Notes: a model not told the origin generated them from the letters alone. Counted from the stretch's first letter, positions 1-12,846 are shown. The stretch is DNA of 64,000 nucleotides from Macrolepiota albuminosa (GCA_027475525.1 JAMWFC010000082.1:558001-622000), one strand, 5' to 3'. Numbers and translations are program-made.

Positions 1-308
1 CATAAATTATAAAGGGCTTGAAGGTAATTCGAAGCTGTCTTCTCTAGTGTTTCCTGGGAGTTACGGCGCAACTCGCGCCCCTGCGTATGTCAACATGCTC
101 AGACATTCTAATCTGCACCCGCACGGGCCGTTGGATTACTGCGGGCCGGGTTCGCCTACTTTCCTCTCCCTAGGCGCTGGTCGTTTGAGAGAGTAGTAAA
201 TGCAGTAAATGGCACTCTGCAACGTGCGTTTAAACTTGTTCCCATGCCATACTCTAAGCAACCGAAATAAGAAACTTACCTCGTTCAAGCTGTAGTTGCT
301 TGTAAACC
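1..308. other. 5' flank of SHO1
   Basis: No coding region or repeat is visible here. The stretch directly precedes the SHO1 start codon and probably holds its promoter and 5' UTR. No TATA box stands out. Confidence 0.4.
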
Positions 309-1801
309 ATGTCACAAATGCCTATGGCCCCTGCACAATATACTTACAATGATTCACCGCCTCCTGCACCCTTGCGCAGCTATCTTTTCCTCATAACTAT
401 ACCACTTGTTGCTGTGAGTCCAGATGCTGCGGAGTCCATTTCAGCAGTTAATTATTCAATCCAGGCATCGTGGGTCATCTCCCTCGTTTCCCAGTCAATT
501 GTAACCGCACGAAGTAAGTTAAAATTCTTTCCCTTGGTTACAAACTATTGTAATACCATGTAGTTGGAAACTCCTTGGTCGGGCCCCTCTGGTACGCAGT
601 CATCCTGCAGTTTCTCACACTTCTTATCCTCTTCTACGGACTCCTTACCAACACCCTCCCATTGTACCACGCCACCCTCAACGCCTTCACTGTCCTCATA
701 ATCGTCTTCGCCGTTCTCGGCGTCGACCGCAACATCTTCAACCCAACCATCCCAGCACAAAAAGCCCTCTCGGCAGGCTGGCTTATCCTCGCAATCCTCA
801 ACTCCCTCTGGGTGATATACTTCACCACCGCACCCGTCCACCCCGCATCCTATGCAATTGCTGCTCCCATCGGGTTCCGGCTCGGATCCAGCAGGCGTGC
901 ACAACACAAAGACGAAGTCGACCAAGTTGATCAAGTTGACCAAGTCGACCAAGTCGATCAGGAACCCCGCTCGATCCCTAGCATACCGACCAACATTAAT
1001 GCTGTCCCTTCGCCACGCGTGAATGACGCGCACAGAGACTCGCATACCTCGCTCTCGACTGTCCAAGCGCAGGGCTGCGGCGCGGGGGCAAGGACACGGC
1101 CTACGTCGACGTCCGATTCGCACACTCGAGGCTCGGGCTACACCCGGTCGGATACTCACGCGCGTGCCAGTCTCGGTTCGCACACGCAGCAGACTATTCC
1201 GAGTATTCGGAGTTCTTCGAATACTACTCGGGAGCACGCCCCCTCTTCGCCGATTTCGCCGATTTCGCCTACTTCCCCTGCAGATCCTGCCGGCAATGCT
1301 CGTGGTGGACCAGTGGACGGAGCTACAGGTGCTGGCGGGGAACAGCCTTTGCCGGTGCCCAAAGTAAATGTGTTTTCGTGGAGGGCAAAGGCGTTGTACC
1401 CGTGTATGGTTATTTTCTCTCCTCCGTATATGTGTATTAAATTAAAGTATGTTTAGATACAGCGCGGAATGACCCGAACGAGCTTTCGTTCGACAAGGAA
1501 GAGATTCTGGAGATTTCGGACAAGGGGGGGAAGTGGTGGGAGGGGAGGAAGGCTGATGGGACTATTGGAAGTCAGTTTGTTCCCCCTCTTTTCTCCTTTT
1601 CTTGGGGAAGTGGTGGGAGGGGAGGAAGGCTGATGGGACTATTGGAAGTCAGTTTGTTCCCCCTCTTTTCTCCTTTTCTTTCTTTTTTCCTGAGACACTC
1701 GCTTCGCGTCTTCGCCTGCGTCTTTCCTATCTTACTTACCACATTGAATTGACTGACTCTAATCAACAGTCGTTCCTTCAAACTACCTTCAACTCCTTTA
1801 A
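309..1801 (+). CDS. SHO1: Sho1-type osmosensor, four membrane segments plus C-terminal SH3 domain
   Basis: Plasma-membrane sensor and adaptor of the HOG MAP-kinase pathway; in the family the SH3 domain binds a proline motif of the MAPKK Pbs2. Four exons can be read: 309-513, 564-1403, 1457-1570 and 1770-1801, all with GT-AG introns. The N-terminal part holds four hydrophobic segments and the family signature around GVDRNIF and GAGWLI-like residues (here SAGWLILAI). A cytosolic linker follows, with a D-Q-V repeat (about 912-960) and Ser/Thr/Pro-rich sequence. The SH3 domain begins KALYPYTA across intron 2, continues NDPNELSF and [10 protein letters not shown], and ends [11 protein letters not shown] before TAA. 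The residue completing KALYPY is created only by splicing, which supports the exon model. A 77-bp duplication covers the end of exon 3 and the start of intron 3; using the first donor keeps the protein intact. The start is the first ATG in frame with the first membrane segment. Confidence 0.9.
1527..1680. repeat. exact 77-bp tandem duplication (SHO1 exon 3/intron 3)
   Basis: Bases 1527-1603 and 1604-1680 are identical. The unit includes SH3 codons and the splice donor, so two donors 77 bp apart exist. Reading through the first donor shifts the frame. One of 14 duplications of this exact length in the window. Confidence 0.95.
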
Positions 1802-2429
1802 GACCTCTCAGCCCTCATGACCTCCCACATGCACACCCAACTCTTACCTCATTAGCGTGTACGTACGACTTACACTTTCTCACAAAGCGGCTCGTCTCTA
1901 TGACCCACTTCGGACTGGATTTTTGACCACGTATATAGTTCACGACTCAGTTCTTCGTTTGATATATCCCTTTCAGCGTCTCCGGTATTTTTCGCGACGC
2001 GGTATGTATCTTCGTTAAATATTTATACCTCTCGTCGGAGTTCTTCTCCGACGCTTTTTGTATATAATGTGAATATGTAGTCATGTATATTTCTATTATA
2101 TGTGTTGTTTGGATATCGGTAAATGCTTGATTCAGCTGAGGCTTGCTATGATGTCGAATGAGCGGGTCCTTGATTTTGCCTTTTGCGATGTTGAGTGATG
2201 ACTACCTCTCCCGGGACACGTCATGATATGTGTGAATTTACAGTTCAGCACTTCCCATTCATCGGGACTTCCTGGTGTTTATTCACATTTAAATCACGTA
2301 CGCACTGCTCTCAGAGACAAATATTTGAAGGCTTGACTGGAGGTGCCTCACTCGGTAAAAATCAACTGAAAATACCGCGCTCAGTTGAAACAAGACCTTG
2401 AAAAATGTTTATATGTAATGAAAATCACG

Positions 2430-2815
2430 AAATAAGGTCCCTAAACCCGAATGACTGGGCTGGACCAGGGGTCACCGGTCACCGGTCAGATTTTACCTTT
2501 TACCTTTGGAACTTTTGATCAGGCCGGGCCTCTAGACGCCCTCCAAGGGTTCGAGGCTCCGTAGTACAACCTTACACCACTCAAGACATACTGCTTCAGA
2601 ATGTTCCTGACCTCTTGCATCCATACAATACACTTAACATAGATATCAGAAATGAAGACAGTTGACAAGGTCATACCAAAATATCCATATGTATTATCAA
2701 GAAATAAAGTCCCTAAACCCAGATGATCGGGGCTGGACCAGGGGTCATAGTTTGCCTTTGGTGGAACTTTCAATTAGGCCTCTAGAAGCCCTCTCAAGGG
2801 TTCGAGACTCTGTCA
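2430..2815. repeat. two diverged copies of a ~130-bp repeat
   Basis: Bases about 2430-2567 and 2700-2815 share the order AAATAAGGTCCCTAAACCC, GGCTGGACCAGGGGTCA, CCTTTGG..GGAACTTT, AGGCCTCTAGA and AAGGGTTCGAG, with substitutions and small indels. Neither copy codes for anything recognisable. They look like an old short interspersed or MITE-like family. The surrounding 1802-3386 shows no convincing gene. Confidence 0.7.
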
Positions 2816-3386
2816 TACATCATGATAATTATCGAGAAACACGACCCATTTGAATGGGTCCGAGGTAATCTAAACACTCTCATGAGGCTATGTATTTCAT
2901 CTTCCTCAGGCTCTGCTGGCATTGCCCCACTCCTACAATAAATCAATCGAGGATTGCATGCGTTACTATGACTGCAACCGCAATTTCTTCTCTTCTTCAC
3001 GGCTCTTCTTCATAGTGTAATGATGGGATATACATACTTACAACATGCGAGAAAAGAGCGGACCTGATCAGAAATCAAAACTGATGGAGGAAATTTCGGG
3101 GTTTGAAAATGGCCTATGGGGGGTCGAAGTTGTCGGGTTTCGTTGTCTTTACTTTTTGCCTTCACATAGCAGACTCTGACGCTTGATCCCAATTTCACTG
3201 TTCTTATCACCCTGTAGGTCATCTACAACATACGTACATGCCTGCTTTTCTGCTAACCATATTAGGGCTTTGCATAGTCCACACGTCGCATACGTTGCTA
3301 CACATTCTTAGACACGCTGGTCGCACCGCTATACCGTCAGTTGTTTCGACCATTGGGATTGCAATTCAGGTGCTATACAGCCTGAG

Positions 3387-6056
3387 ATGGTGGCTCCAGC
3401 ATATCCGAAGCCTCGGCGGAGACTGGTCGGCGCGCCTCTCTTATATGCGATATCTATATTTGCTAGTCTGGGGGTTTTTCTAGTGCGTCATGTTTATCAA
3501 GGCACAAATTTCCTTCCTTCTTTCTTACTCGGGACTGTTAGTTCGGTTATGACCAAGGGTATATAGTTCTCTCAAGTTCTTACAAACCTATTGCTCAGTC
3601 TCGCACAATGAAGGGTCATGTCTGGCATTATCACCGGGCCCCACTTCATAAGCTACTTTGGCACGCCGGGACCAATAGAAATTGGAACAATGGTGTCTGT
3701 TCTTGAGATTGGGGCATTTGGTGCGTCTCGTTGTCTTTCACTGGTTTTCCCCGTCTAAACATACTTCGACAGTGACCTCGTTTGCTGCAGGCCGTGTTGG
3801 GGATATAATCGGCCGCAAAGGCACACTTCTCTTAGGAAGTTTGGTCTTCACCCTCGGAGGCATATTCCAGACCTTTTCAACCGGTTTCACCTCGTTGGTC
3901 ATTGGTCGGATCGTGAGCGGTTTTGGAGTTGGACTTTTGTCGTGAGTATTGGTCGTCGAGTGTATCCTTTCTGGTCTCGGATCGCCTGTGACAGGACAAT
4001 CGTGCCCATATACCAAAGTGAAATCTCGCCTCCCACCCATGTGAGTCTCTCTGCGTAAATTCATGGACCACAGACTAACTTGAATAGAGAGGTGCGTTGG
4101 CGTGTGCAGAATTCACCGGAAATGTGCTTGGATACACATTCTCTGTGGTACGTCACGTCAAATCACAAGCTCTCGCCAGCTCTTCTCTAATGAAGCCTAG
4201 TGGACCGATTACTTCTGCTCCTTCTTCGACTCCGACACTTCCTGGCGTCTTCCGCTGTTTCTACAATGTGTTATCGGAGCACTCCTTGCAGCAGGATCAC
4301 TGCTTATGCCCGAAAGTCCACGGTAACTTCGATTGGTTTCCTAGCGACTCTCATCACTGATCGCTTTGGGAAGGTGGCTCATCGACACCGACAAGGATGA
4401 GGAAGGACTGCGTGTTTTAGCGGATTTGCATGGCGGGGATCTCAACCATCCCGCTGCAAAGGCTGAATTCCGCGAGATTAAAGAAAAGGTCATATTTGAG
4501 GTGAGACTTGATTGTCCCAAGAGGGAAAAACGTTTTCGATGACCCAAGGCAGCGTGATCATGGTGAAGGACGATCTTATCTTGTGATGTGGAGGCTGTAC
4601 AAGCGTAGGGTCCTTCTTGCTATGTCTTCGCAGGCTTTCGCACAACTGGTAAGACTGTTCCTCCAGTGTTTTTTGTTATGTTCTGACCGGGTATGGACAG
4701 AACGGTATCAACGGTAAGACATGAATTGCCCGTCCAATTTTTTGCTCACCCTCCCTTCATAGTGATATCATACTATGCTCGTACGTTCTTCCTTTAGTAT
4801 AAATATATTAGCCTTGAGAATAACTCATCCTTCAAGCTCGTGTATTTGAACGTGAGCTCCGCCCCCGGATACTCAAGGTTTCATATTGATCTTCCTTGCA
4901 GAGGCTGGCTGGATCGGCCGCGAAGCTATATTGATGACCGGTGTAAATGCCCTCATATATGTTCTCAGTACCATACCACCGTGCGTACTATTGCCACCTT
5001 GTCTCAAGCCCTCCATCTGACCCCGTCGTAGGTGGTATCTCGTCGACCGCTGGGGTCGTCGACCGATCCTGTTGTCGGGCGCTGGCGTTGTACGCAACGA
5101 TATTTCGCATAACTTGACGCTGCTGATAATGTCTTGTCTAGATGGCGTTAGCTCTAGGCTCAACAGGGCTCTGGATATTCCTCGACCTTCCGAACACACC
5201 GAACGCTGTAGTTGTATCTGTCATAATCTACAATGCGGCTTTTGGGTATAGGTAAGTTGGGAAATTGTACTATGAACCCAGAAGTTGATGTTGTTTGTGC
5301 TCAGCTGGGGTCCAATACCTTGGCTGTATCCGCCTGAGGTAGAGATCTCTTACGTTTGGTAACGCGAGTCGTACTGATGTGCTGAGCTGTAGATCATGCC
5401 GCTCATCGTTCGCGCAAAAGGCGTTTCTTTGTCAACGTGTACCAATTGGGCCTTTAACTATCTTGTGGGCGCCGCGACACCCTGGCTTCAAGATGTGATA
5501 CACTGGAGATTGTATCTTATGCATGCCTTCTTTTGCGTGTGTAGCTTTATGTTAGGTAAGCCTTGTTTGATTTCCAACGAGGTTATTATTTATCTATCGA
5601 ATAGTGTACTTTTGTGAGTAATGTCGACTCAGTGTCACACCTTGGGCAGCTTGTTCATCTTTTCCCAAGTCTATCCGGAAACAAAAGGGATACCGCTAGA
5701 AGAAATGGATGCCGTCTTTGGAGAAGGTAACACCCCTTGCACCTTTCCATGCTCGTATTAAAATTCGCTCATCACCTGTAGGATCCAACAAGGTGCATGT
5801 TGAAAGTAGGACTTCGATTGATCATGAGCACACACCTTTCATGTCGCACCCTCAACGAATGTCTAACTCGTATCCCCCGAAGCCAAACCCTTCAACTGTG
5901 CGCAGCGCACCTCGAGGGCTGCTTGGCCGCATCTTCAGGCCCCGTTCTCCGTATCATCCAATTGGAGATGACGAGAATGAAGAGCTGATGGCTCTGAATG
6001 ATGTCAATGCTGATAAACCTTGGGAGGCATCCCGTGTAGACCGAACTCGGGATTAG
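3387..6056 (+). CDS. MFS sugar (hexose) transporter, sugar porter family
   Basis: Twelve-helix proton-coupled sugar transporter of the plasma membrane. The N-terminal exon (3387-3482) encodes MVAPAYPKPRRRLVGAPLLY, then a 17-bp exon (3542-3558) gives FGYDQG, followed by VMSGIITGPHF. Further exons give the family motifs GRVGDIIGRKG, GRIVSGFGVGLLS, PIYQSEISPP, PESPRWLID, SSQAFAQLNGIN, VDRWGRRP, GPIPWLYPPEIMP, RAKGVSLST and PETKGIPLEEMDAVFGE. A hydrophilic tail of about 85 residues ends at TAG 6056. About 15 short introns with GT-AG borders are needed; joining them restores one frame throughout, with no stops inside the exons I read. Length (about 530 residues) is normal. Substrate cannot be read from sequence; hexose or a related polyol is inferred from family. 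Confidence 0.9.
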
Positions 6057-6572
6057 CTATCTATCATTCTTCCGAACATTGTAATTTATGTATCACTTTG
6101 TAATTCCTTGGGCATGCTGTCGTAGATATTTTATTTCATGCATGGATGTAGTGTAAGCATGCTGCTTGGGACAGACCGAGACATGTGCCGACCGATCGCG
6201 TCGACTGATTGCGCCCGGAATCGCAACCGTTTGACAAAAGTGCAAACCTTAAGTAGAGAAGAGTATATATATATATTGAAGCTTACAACTTTCAATGTAG
6301 GTAGCGAAGGAGGGAACTTTTCCCCCAAATCACAAAACCCATTGTTACTCTGGCGGCTGAATTCTCTCAGTGAAGAGCCTACCTAGTGTTCTTTCTTCGG
6401 CTTCTGTCAAGGAGTCGTCAAAATCTAAATGTTATTAAGATTTCCTAAGCAATTCATAAGCTCAGTAATCTAATCCAAGTTTACAATCGTCATTAATTTT
6501 TTAACAGGCCAATCAATATGTTCCCGGCTTAATTAATTCCACAGATTCTTTCAAAGCACTGGATCGCTGATC
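6057..6572. other. intergenic region between converging genes
   Basis: AT-rich spacer between the 3' ends of the transporter (+) and the acyl-CoA ligase (-). It contains a short TA run near 6266-6276 and no gene that I can support. It should hold both polyadenylation regions. Confidence 0.4.
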
Positions 6573-8808
6573 TCAGAGCTTGGCCGACACCTGTTTCGGC
6601 AATGCCTTCTCATACTTCTCTTGGAGGACTCTCCGCAGCACCTTACCAGTAGGTGACTTGGGGATCTAGAGGGGCTATCAGACACAGTTCGACGGAAAGC
6701 GGTAATGACGCACCTCTTCCACGACCTCGATGCCTCCACGCAACCACTTGTACTTGCTGAGCTGCTCCTTGTGCCACTCCTCGAGCACTTTGATGGTAGC
6801 TTGAGCGCCGAGCTTCTTGCCAGCGTCGGCCAAGACGACCCATGCACGAGGGACCTTCTCATCAGAAGTACGGCCGTGGCCACTGACACCAGCGACGCTG
6901 GCGTCCATGATCAGGTGTTGTGGTTCGGCGAGAAGGACTGCCTCGATCTCAACGGGCGACACTTGGCTTCCAGAGACTTTGAGTGTGTCCTGTAAATGGT
7001 ACGTGTGAGAATGTTGAGAGACCCAACGGGGGAATAAGTTGGGCTGACCTTTGCTCTGTCGGCGAAGCTAGAAAAAGGTTATTTTCCATATAAGCATCCG
7101 TGAATGATAAAACGAAACTTTATGACGTACAAGAAGTATCCCTCCTTGGTAACGTAGAACTTGTCGCCGGTGTGCAGCCATCCGGCGATGAAGGTTTCCC
7201 GAGTAGACTTCTCGTTGTTCCAGTATCCGGGAGAGATGTTCTGGCTTCTAAGGTAGAGCTCGCCAGGCTCGTTGAAGTCGGCTTCGGACCCGTCGTCACG
7301 AACGATCCTCGCTTCCATACCTGGAAGAAGGATACCGGTGGCGCCAGGCACGAGTTTGCCCTTGCCATTTAGAATGCCAGGGGTGGGACGCGTAAGGGCG
7401 GCAATGGTCTATTGAAGAAAGGTAAGAATGCGATGATGGGATAAGTGAATGACTACACGTACGCATTCTGACATTCCATAGCCTGCGCAGACGTGGTGTA
7501 AATCGTGGGAGAGATAATGGTAAAGGTGAAGAAAAGCGAACCTTCAGTGTAAGTTGAGCCGGTTGGCACAAGACTAAGAAGCTTCGAAACCATATCAGGC
7601 GGAAGGTATGCAGCGCCACTGCCGAGAGATTGGACAGAGCTGAAATCGACCTTCTCGATACCCGGGTAGTTGACCAACTGGTGGACGACAGAGGGAATCA
7701 GATAGAGGGCCGTGATGCGGTATCTAGAGAAGGCATGAGTATAGGAATTGGAAGAGTGTTACAGCGCTGGACATACTTCGGGATAGTTTCAACGGCGACC
7801 TTGAGGTTCCATTGGGAAAGGATAATGAGCGTCATCGGAGAAACAAATGCACGGAATGCATAGGAATGTAAACCGTATGAGTGGTGCATTGGGAGGAATG
7901 CAAGCGATCTCGGGAGACCGTCAGGGGTCTTAGGTTTTGGAGGCTGCACATTCGAGATGAGTCGATTTGATTACCTTTGGGAAGACAAGAACGCCGAAAG
8001 ACTTACCGTGTAGACAGCCAGTGTTTCCTTTGCCATGACGCCGACTTGACCGATGGAATATACGAGGTTACCATGCGAAATCATCACAGCTTCAAAATTT
8101 CGTTAAGACAATTGCACTAGCACGGGAGAAAATTCATACCCTTTGGCAGACCACTGGTTCCGCTGGAGAAGACCAAGTAAGCCAAGGTGTCTTTCTTGGC
8201 TGGCCGGGGAGCTTGGATGGGCAGCTTGCGAATCCTGGCCTCCTCGACCATCTCCTTGAAGCTCTTCCGGCCTGGTGCATTACCACCGAGAACATAGATC
8301 TTACTCGAGGAAAGGCCGACTTTTTCAGCAACGGGAAGCACAAGAGGAAGGAGCCGGGCATGAACAAATAGCCGGGTGGCTTTGGAAAGCTGAAGAGCGT
8401 GCTGGAGCTCAAAGGGAGTAGAATAATGGCCAATCAAAGCGATGGGAACTGTAATGGCAAGCAAAGAGTGTAAAATTGCAACATAGTCCTGAAGTATTGA
8501 TTAAGTCAAATCTATCAACAAGCTTCATGAAGGTGACGTACTGAGGAGTTGTGGCTCATGATGCCGATGATTTCGCCGTCTTCCGCCCTAAGCCCGAGAC
8601 CACCAGCAGATACTGGGGCGCCGAGTGCTGTGGCACCCAACTTCACACGTTCCTTGAACTCGCGGAATGTCCTCTTCTTTCCCGTCTTTGCGTCAATATG
8701 CAAAGTGTAATCAGGCCATGCCGCCTGTTCTGGCCGATTGAAGAAAATGTCGTGTGCGTTCATCTCTGGGAGAGAGGGAACTTCGGGGAACATAGACTGG
8801 AGATACAT
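6573..8808 (-). CDS. ANL-superfamily acyl/aryl-CoA ligase (4-coumarate or phenylacetate-CoA ligase-like)
   Basis: ATP-dependent adenylate-forming enzyme that loads a carboxylic acid onto CoA. Reading the minus strand from ATG 8808 (MYLQSMFPEVPSLPE), exons 8808-8542, 8488-8140 and several more give the ordered ANL motifs: YLVFSSGTSGLPKG (phosphate loop), FLPMHHSYG, a GYGMSE motif split by an intron, GWLHTGD, ADR..KDTLKVSGSQVSPVEIE, and near the C terminus PKSPTGKVLRR with the catalytic lysine. It ends at TGA 6573. About eight introns are inferred. An upstream ATG at 8853 would add 15 residues not seen at the start of related proteins, so the internal ATG is preferred. No peroxisomal SKL-type end is present (QVSAKL). 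No broken motif was found. The acid substrate is unknown. Confidence 0.88.
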
Positions 8809-11137
8809 GGCGACTACAGAAACGCGTTTAGCTTTCTGAATATTTTCAGTCAATCCTTATAACAAAAAAATGCAAGCGGCCGAAATTCGTCCGGGCCAGA
8901 TGAAGCCGCAATTGCCGGACTTGATCTGGATCACCCGCCAACCCGTGACTTACGAGCCGAAAATATAGGAGTGAGCGGGAGAGTTGCCTTATCTGGCCAT
9001 TTTTTGTTACCCCACAACCTTCCCAAGCCCCGCGGTCAACAATGATCGAAGCGGCCAAAAGCTATAAGTAAAAACGACAGACTTTTCTATCGACTGACAA
9101 TCTGGCTACGTTCTTGTGTACTTCAAACTCGATGATTTGAGTCCTTCGAGTGCCCCCAGCGACTCACAAAAATGCGTCGTCACGAACTTGTCACACTCGC
9201 TTGGTATCTCCGCCCGCAATATATGGAGACCCCAGAATCTGATAGCCGCCTTGGTTGATTGCCCCTAAGGCGGCCGAACTTTCCATGTGAATCCAATTTG
9301 ATATTCCCGAAACCGGTCGACATTGTACGGTTATATACAAACTCCAGGATCCACCTTAACAAGTCTCAACTCATGAACGGTCCCTGGCTTGATGAAACAG
9401 GCGGTAGAATCGCTCCAGCGCTCTATGTGACACGTCTGTTGACGCGAGATATTCCGAGTCATTCTTGCAACGGACCTGGATGTCGGTCTACACAAGCTTA
9501 TGCACCGATGTCGCACATCTTTTCGGCTCGACACACTGTTACATTCTTTCGTTTGTTTGCGATTAGTTATGCATTAATGAAATAGGTATCAGATGAAGAG
9601 TTTATGTAGGTAAAGGTACAGGAATGCATCAAAAGTAATAGCCACGCAGTTACGTTTTTCGAGCTTCAGCTTCAAGGCTGAACGTAGGTTGTGGCCTCAC
9701 TGGCACGCCTTGGAACTTCGTCGATTGGTGACTTGACTCGCGACGTATGCAGTTTCGTCAACTCTTTAACGACTCAGCTTGCCATTGTTCCCCTCTTACA
9801 CCCTTGGTACGTTCCCGACGCCACTCCGAGTCAGTACGCGTTCAAGCTCAAGGTTAGTGTAATTTGCTTCAACAAAATCGGCGTGGATCAAGTGACTTAT
9901 TGTCGTTGCATCGTTCACTCGTCTTTTTGCCAGATACCCATTGCGAGTGCTTTCTCCTTTACTTTTCGTGTAGTGTCTATTGCGTGATGTGTTACCTCCG
10001 AGACAACAGAACCCACTGCTAACCCCCCTCAAGCGCCGTTGACCCAAGTTGTCTAGGATTATATTTCATGGTAAGAAATAGGCCCCAAATCCGATTCTGT
10101 TCGTGCGCCAATATCCAGCCGGTGGCGCATTTGCAGATGTCTCAATCAAATCATGTTATGATGTATCCTTCTCTTTCTCTTCTGAGTGGACTCACGCGGT
10201 CAATGCCGACCACTGAAAAATGCTCGTTAGCTACTGAACCTGCAGCGGTCTCACGGATACTGATACACGATACGCGAGGAGATATAAGTATAGGTAAAGA
10301 ACGCAAAATCAAACTAGCCTGCCATGTCGCCGTTGAAGCTTCCACGTCAATATACAACACAGTCTTTGTAAATTTGACGAAAATCTGGCGAAATAGACTC
10401 GTAATCATTCGTTATAGTGAGCATCAGGCTCACCATCGGCATCCTTGAGCTTTTTGAGCTTTGGTGCGAAAGGTGTGCAGTCTTTTGGATTGACATGTTC
10501 GAGGATAGTCAGGTTTCCTTATTGAACTCAGTGCTGGTCTAAGTGTGTCCACAGAACAGTACAGCCAAAAGGCAGAACCGAACTAACTAACCAACCCAGA
10601 ACGAGGTGAGGGGCCATACATGTTCAGCTGTGGCACACTACATATGGAGCATATGGGAATGCTGTAAGTCAGGCTTACATTTAGTCTGTAATGATACTTG
10701 AGGCAGTGGTGAGTAGTTATGCCCTGCTGCATGCGCCCTTTGAGGTAGAAAATAACTCCCAAGTTAGAAGAGGAAATAAAGAGCAGTCCACGCCGAAAAA
10801 AACATCCAGACGTGACAAGCTATCAGACAGCTCGGGTGAAGAGAAGGAAGTGGCCAAGTGCACCTCAGAGAAGAAACTGGTTGAAGAAGGAAAGGGCATG
10901 GAAAGCGAAGCCAAGTCCTGATGGAGAATCGAGAGCTTGGAATTCGCTAGGAGGATAACATTGTCGAGTCAAGTACGAAGGCGAAAAGGCAGAAAACAAT
11001 AATTCGCAGTCATGTAAACGTAACTGTTGTATGCGCGTTACTTTCGTTGAATGTTCTTGTTTACCTGATGAATATCGACTTCGCGCATAGTTCGACTTCG
11101 ACTGACCACCTCTGATAGAAGGTAATGTCAAATTAAA
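8809..11137. other. intergenic, no supported gene
   Basis: About 2.3 kb upstream of the ligase and downstream of the pectinesterase. Only short uncorroborated frames occur, including a Lys/Glu/Ser-rich 76-codon frame at 10691-10921 with no recognisable domain. No repeat, tRNA or transposon signature was seen. Confidence 0.4.
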
Positions 11138-12365
11138 TTAAAGGTACGTCGAATCAACCCATGATGCATAGTCGCCACCGACAGCACTAGAAATGCTATA
11201 CGCGGCGGCCTGCGACGCTGTCAAGACTGTCGCAAAGCTAGGTCGCGTGGCTTCACTAACGCCGCTTCCAGTAGAGTTATAGTCGGCAAATAGGACGTTG
11301 CTCGTATTGGGGGTTGCGGTGGACCAGATGGACCACAGGGCCTTATTTAGTGGTGCGGTAACAACCGTATTCTTGAAGATTACTTTCGCATACGCTATGT
11401 AAAGCGGAGATCAATACAATACAAGGAACCGGAGCAGGCAGCAGAGAACGACATACTTCCCCATGGGCGGCCAAAGTAGGCTGCTCCTGAAGTACCCGAC
11501 GCTGCATCTGAAGCAAGGATTATCGAATTGCTGTCAAAGACGTCTGAGGTTGATTCGTAAGCCTATGCACGCCAATTTACACGAAAGTTGATCTTACAGC
11601 TACCGGAATCATCAGATGTACGCCCGTTTGCAGTTACCCAGCCGGGGCCGGATACGGCGATGGTATTCTTCCCGAAGAATGCGAGCCCTGTACGACCGAA
11701 AATGAAATCTGTTGCACCCTGACGCGCAATATTCATGTTGAGTGGTCCATGTCAAAGCAATGAAGGAACAAACAAACCTCGATATAGCTCCTCAAATAAA
11801 CTTGTGTTCCCGCGTTCGCATAGAGCGTGTCCTGGTACCCATAGAACCCACATGCATAAAGGCCGACGCGACTGCCGTACTGGCTGAACGCAATTGCCTG
11901 TGTGCCTGGGCCGTGGGTGTTCCTAACATTCACATTATACATCTTGAAATCATTCTTGTGAATGCGAACTGTGCCACTGGCGTCGTCTGACCCCGCCTGC
12001 TGGGCCGTGACCCCGGCTTGGATAGTCACCTGGTTAGCAGAATAGCTCATGGTGTTCGTGGTTTACCCGTATATCTTAATGTATTACTGTGAATGAGAAA
12101 TGAACAAGGGGATGGTGGTAAGTACCGTGAGAGCCCCGTTACGGGTGATATAAACCTGCTCGTTATAGGTTCCTGGGTAGATAAAAATGGATCGACTCGT
12201 GCCGTCATTGGGAAGAGACGCTATCGCTGCAGAAACAGTGGAGTACTCTCCAGAGGATGTAGTCCCTGCCCGGACAACCTTAGCACCGGCAGGGGGGCTC
12301 GTACGCGAGGCAGCAAAGACCAGTTGACATAATGCGAAGACGAGTCCTAAATCGAGGACTTTCAT
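11138..12365 (-). CDS. secreted pectin methylesterase (carbohydrate esterase family 8), one in-frame stop
   Basis: Removes methyl esters from pectin in plant cell walls. The start (ATG 12365) is followed by a clear signal peptide, MKVLDLGLVFALCQLVFA, cut before ASRTSPP. Family motifs follow in order: GTYNEQVYI (the GxYxE motif), TQAIAF, YGYQDTLYA with the QDTL catalytic loop, GATDFIFG with the nucleophile aspartate, and YFGRPWG. The C terminus ends DYASWVDSTYL, TAA at 11138. Four to five introns are inferred. At the start of exon 2, codon 12063-12065 reads TAA in the sequence IYG-stop-TTNT, where homologues carry tyrosine (VYGYTT). I found no splice option that avoids it, so the allele may be null, or the base may be an error. 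All catalytic residues downstream are intact. Confidence 0.87.
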
Positions 12366-12846
12366 AACTGGGTTTTGATTTGGAATGGATGATTGCGAAA
12401 CAGGTGGGAATGGTGATCTGCTATATATGAACGCGACGGATATATCACGGAGACGCAGTAGCACAAAACGTCAGACGCCTGAGGCGTATGGCAAGACCAT
12501 TCAGACGGGTATTATTGGCACCACCGGAGCGAATTCGAGCGTCGTCCGGCCCGCTAGGAGTGTCATTAGAGCTGAGTACAGTTGGTAAGCTGGTATATAG
12601 AGAATTGATGCAAGAAAACCGCAAACTAAGCATATATCACTGTCAATGGGATTTGAAGCCAGCGGAATTATAGAGAGTATAGGCTACCGTAAAAAGCTCT
12701 AACTTTCAGTGGGTAGTCGAGTAAGAGCTGAAAAAAAGAAGTCATCGTTTGTAGTTCATGACAAGGGGATCCAAGTCTTGTGATTATGGTCGTTAGGCGA
12801 GGTTACAGCGAAGTAAAAGCTGATTACGAAGACAATGAGTATACAT
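12366..12846. other. pectinesterase upstream region
   Basis: Probable promoter of the minus-strand pectinesterase, running into repeat-bearing DNA. No gene or clear regulatory motif can be supported. Confidence 0.35.

Noticed and set aside
545..1237. 230-codon minus-strand frame
   Set aside because: It is the antisense shadow of SHO1 exon 2, with no domain and low-complexity content.
10691..10921. Lys/Glu/Ser-rich 76-codon gene
   Set aside because: Low complexity, no homology signal and no splice context; it could be real but cannot be supported.
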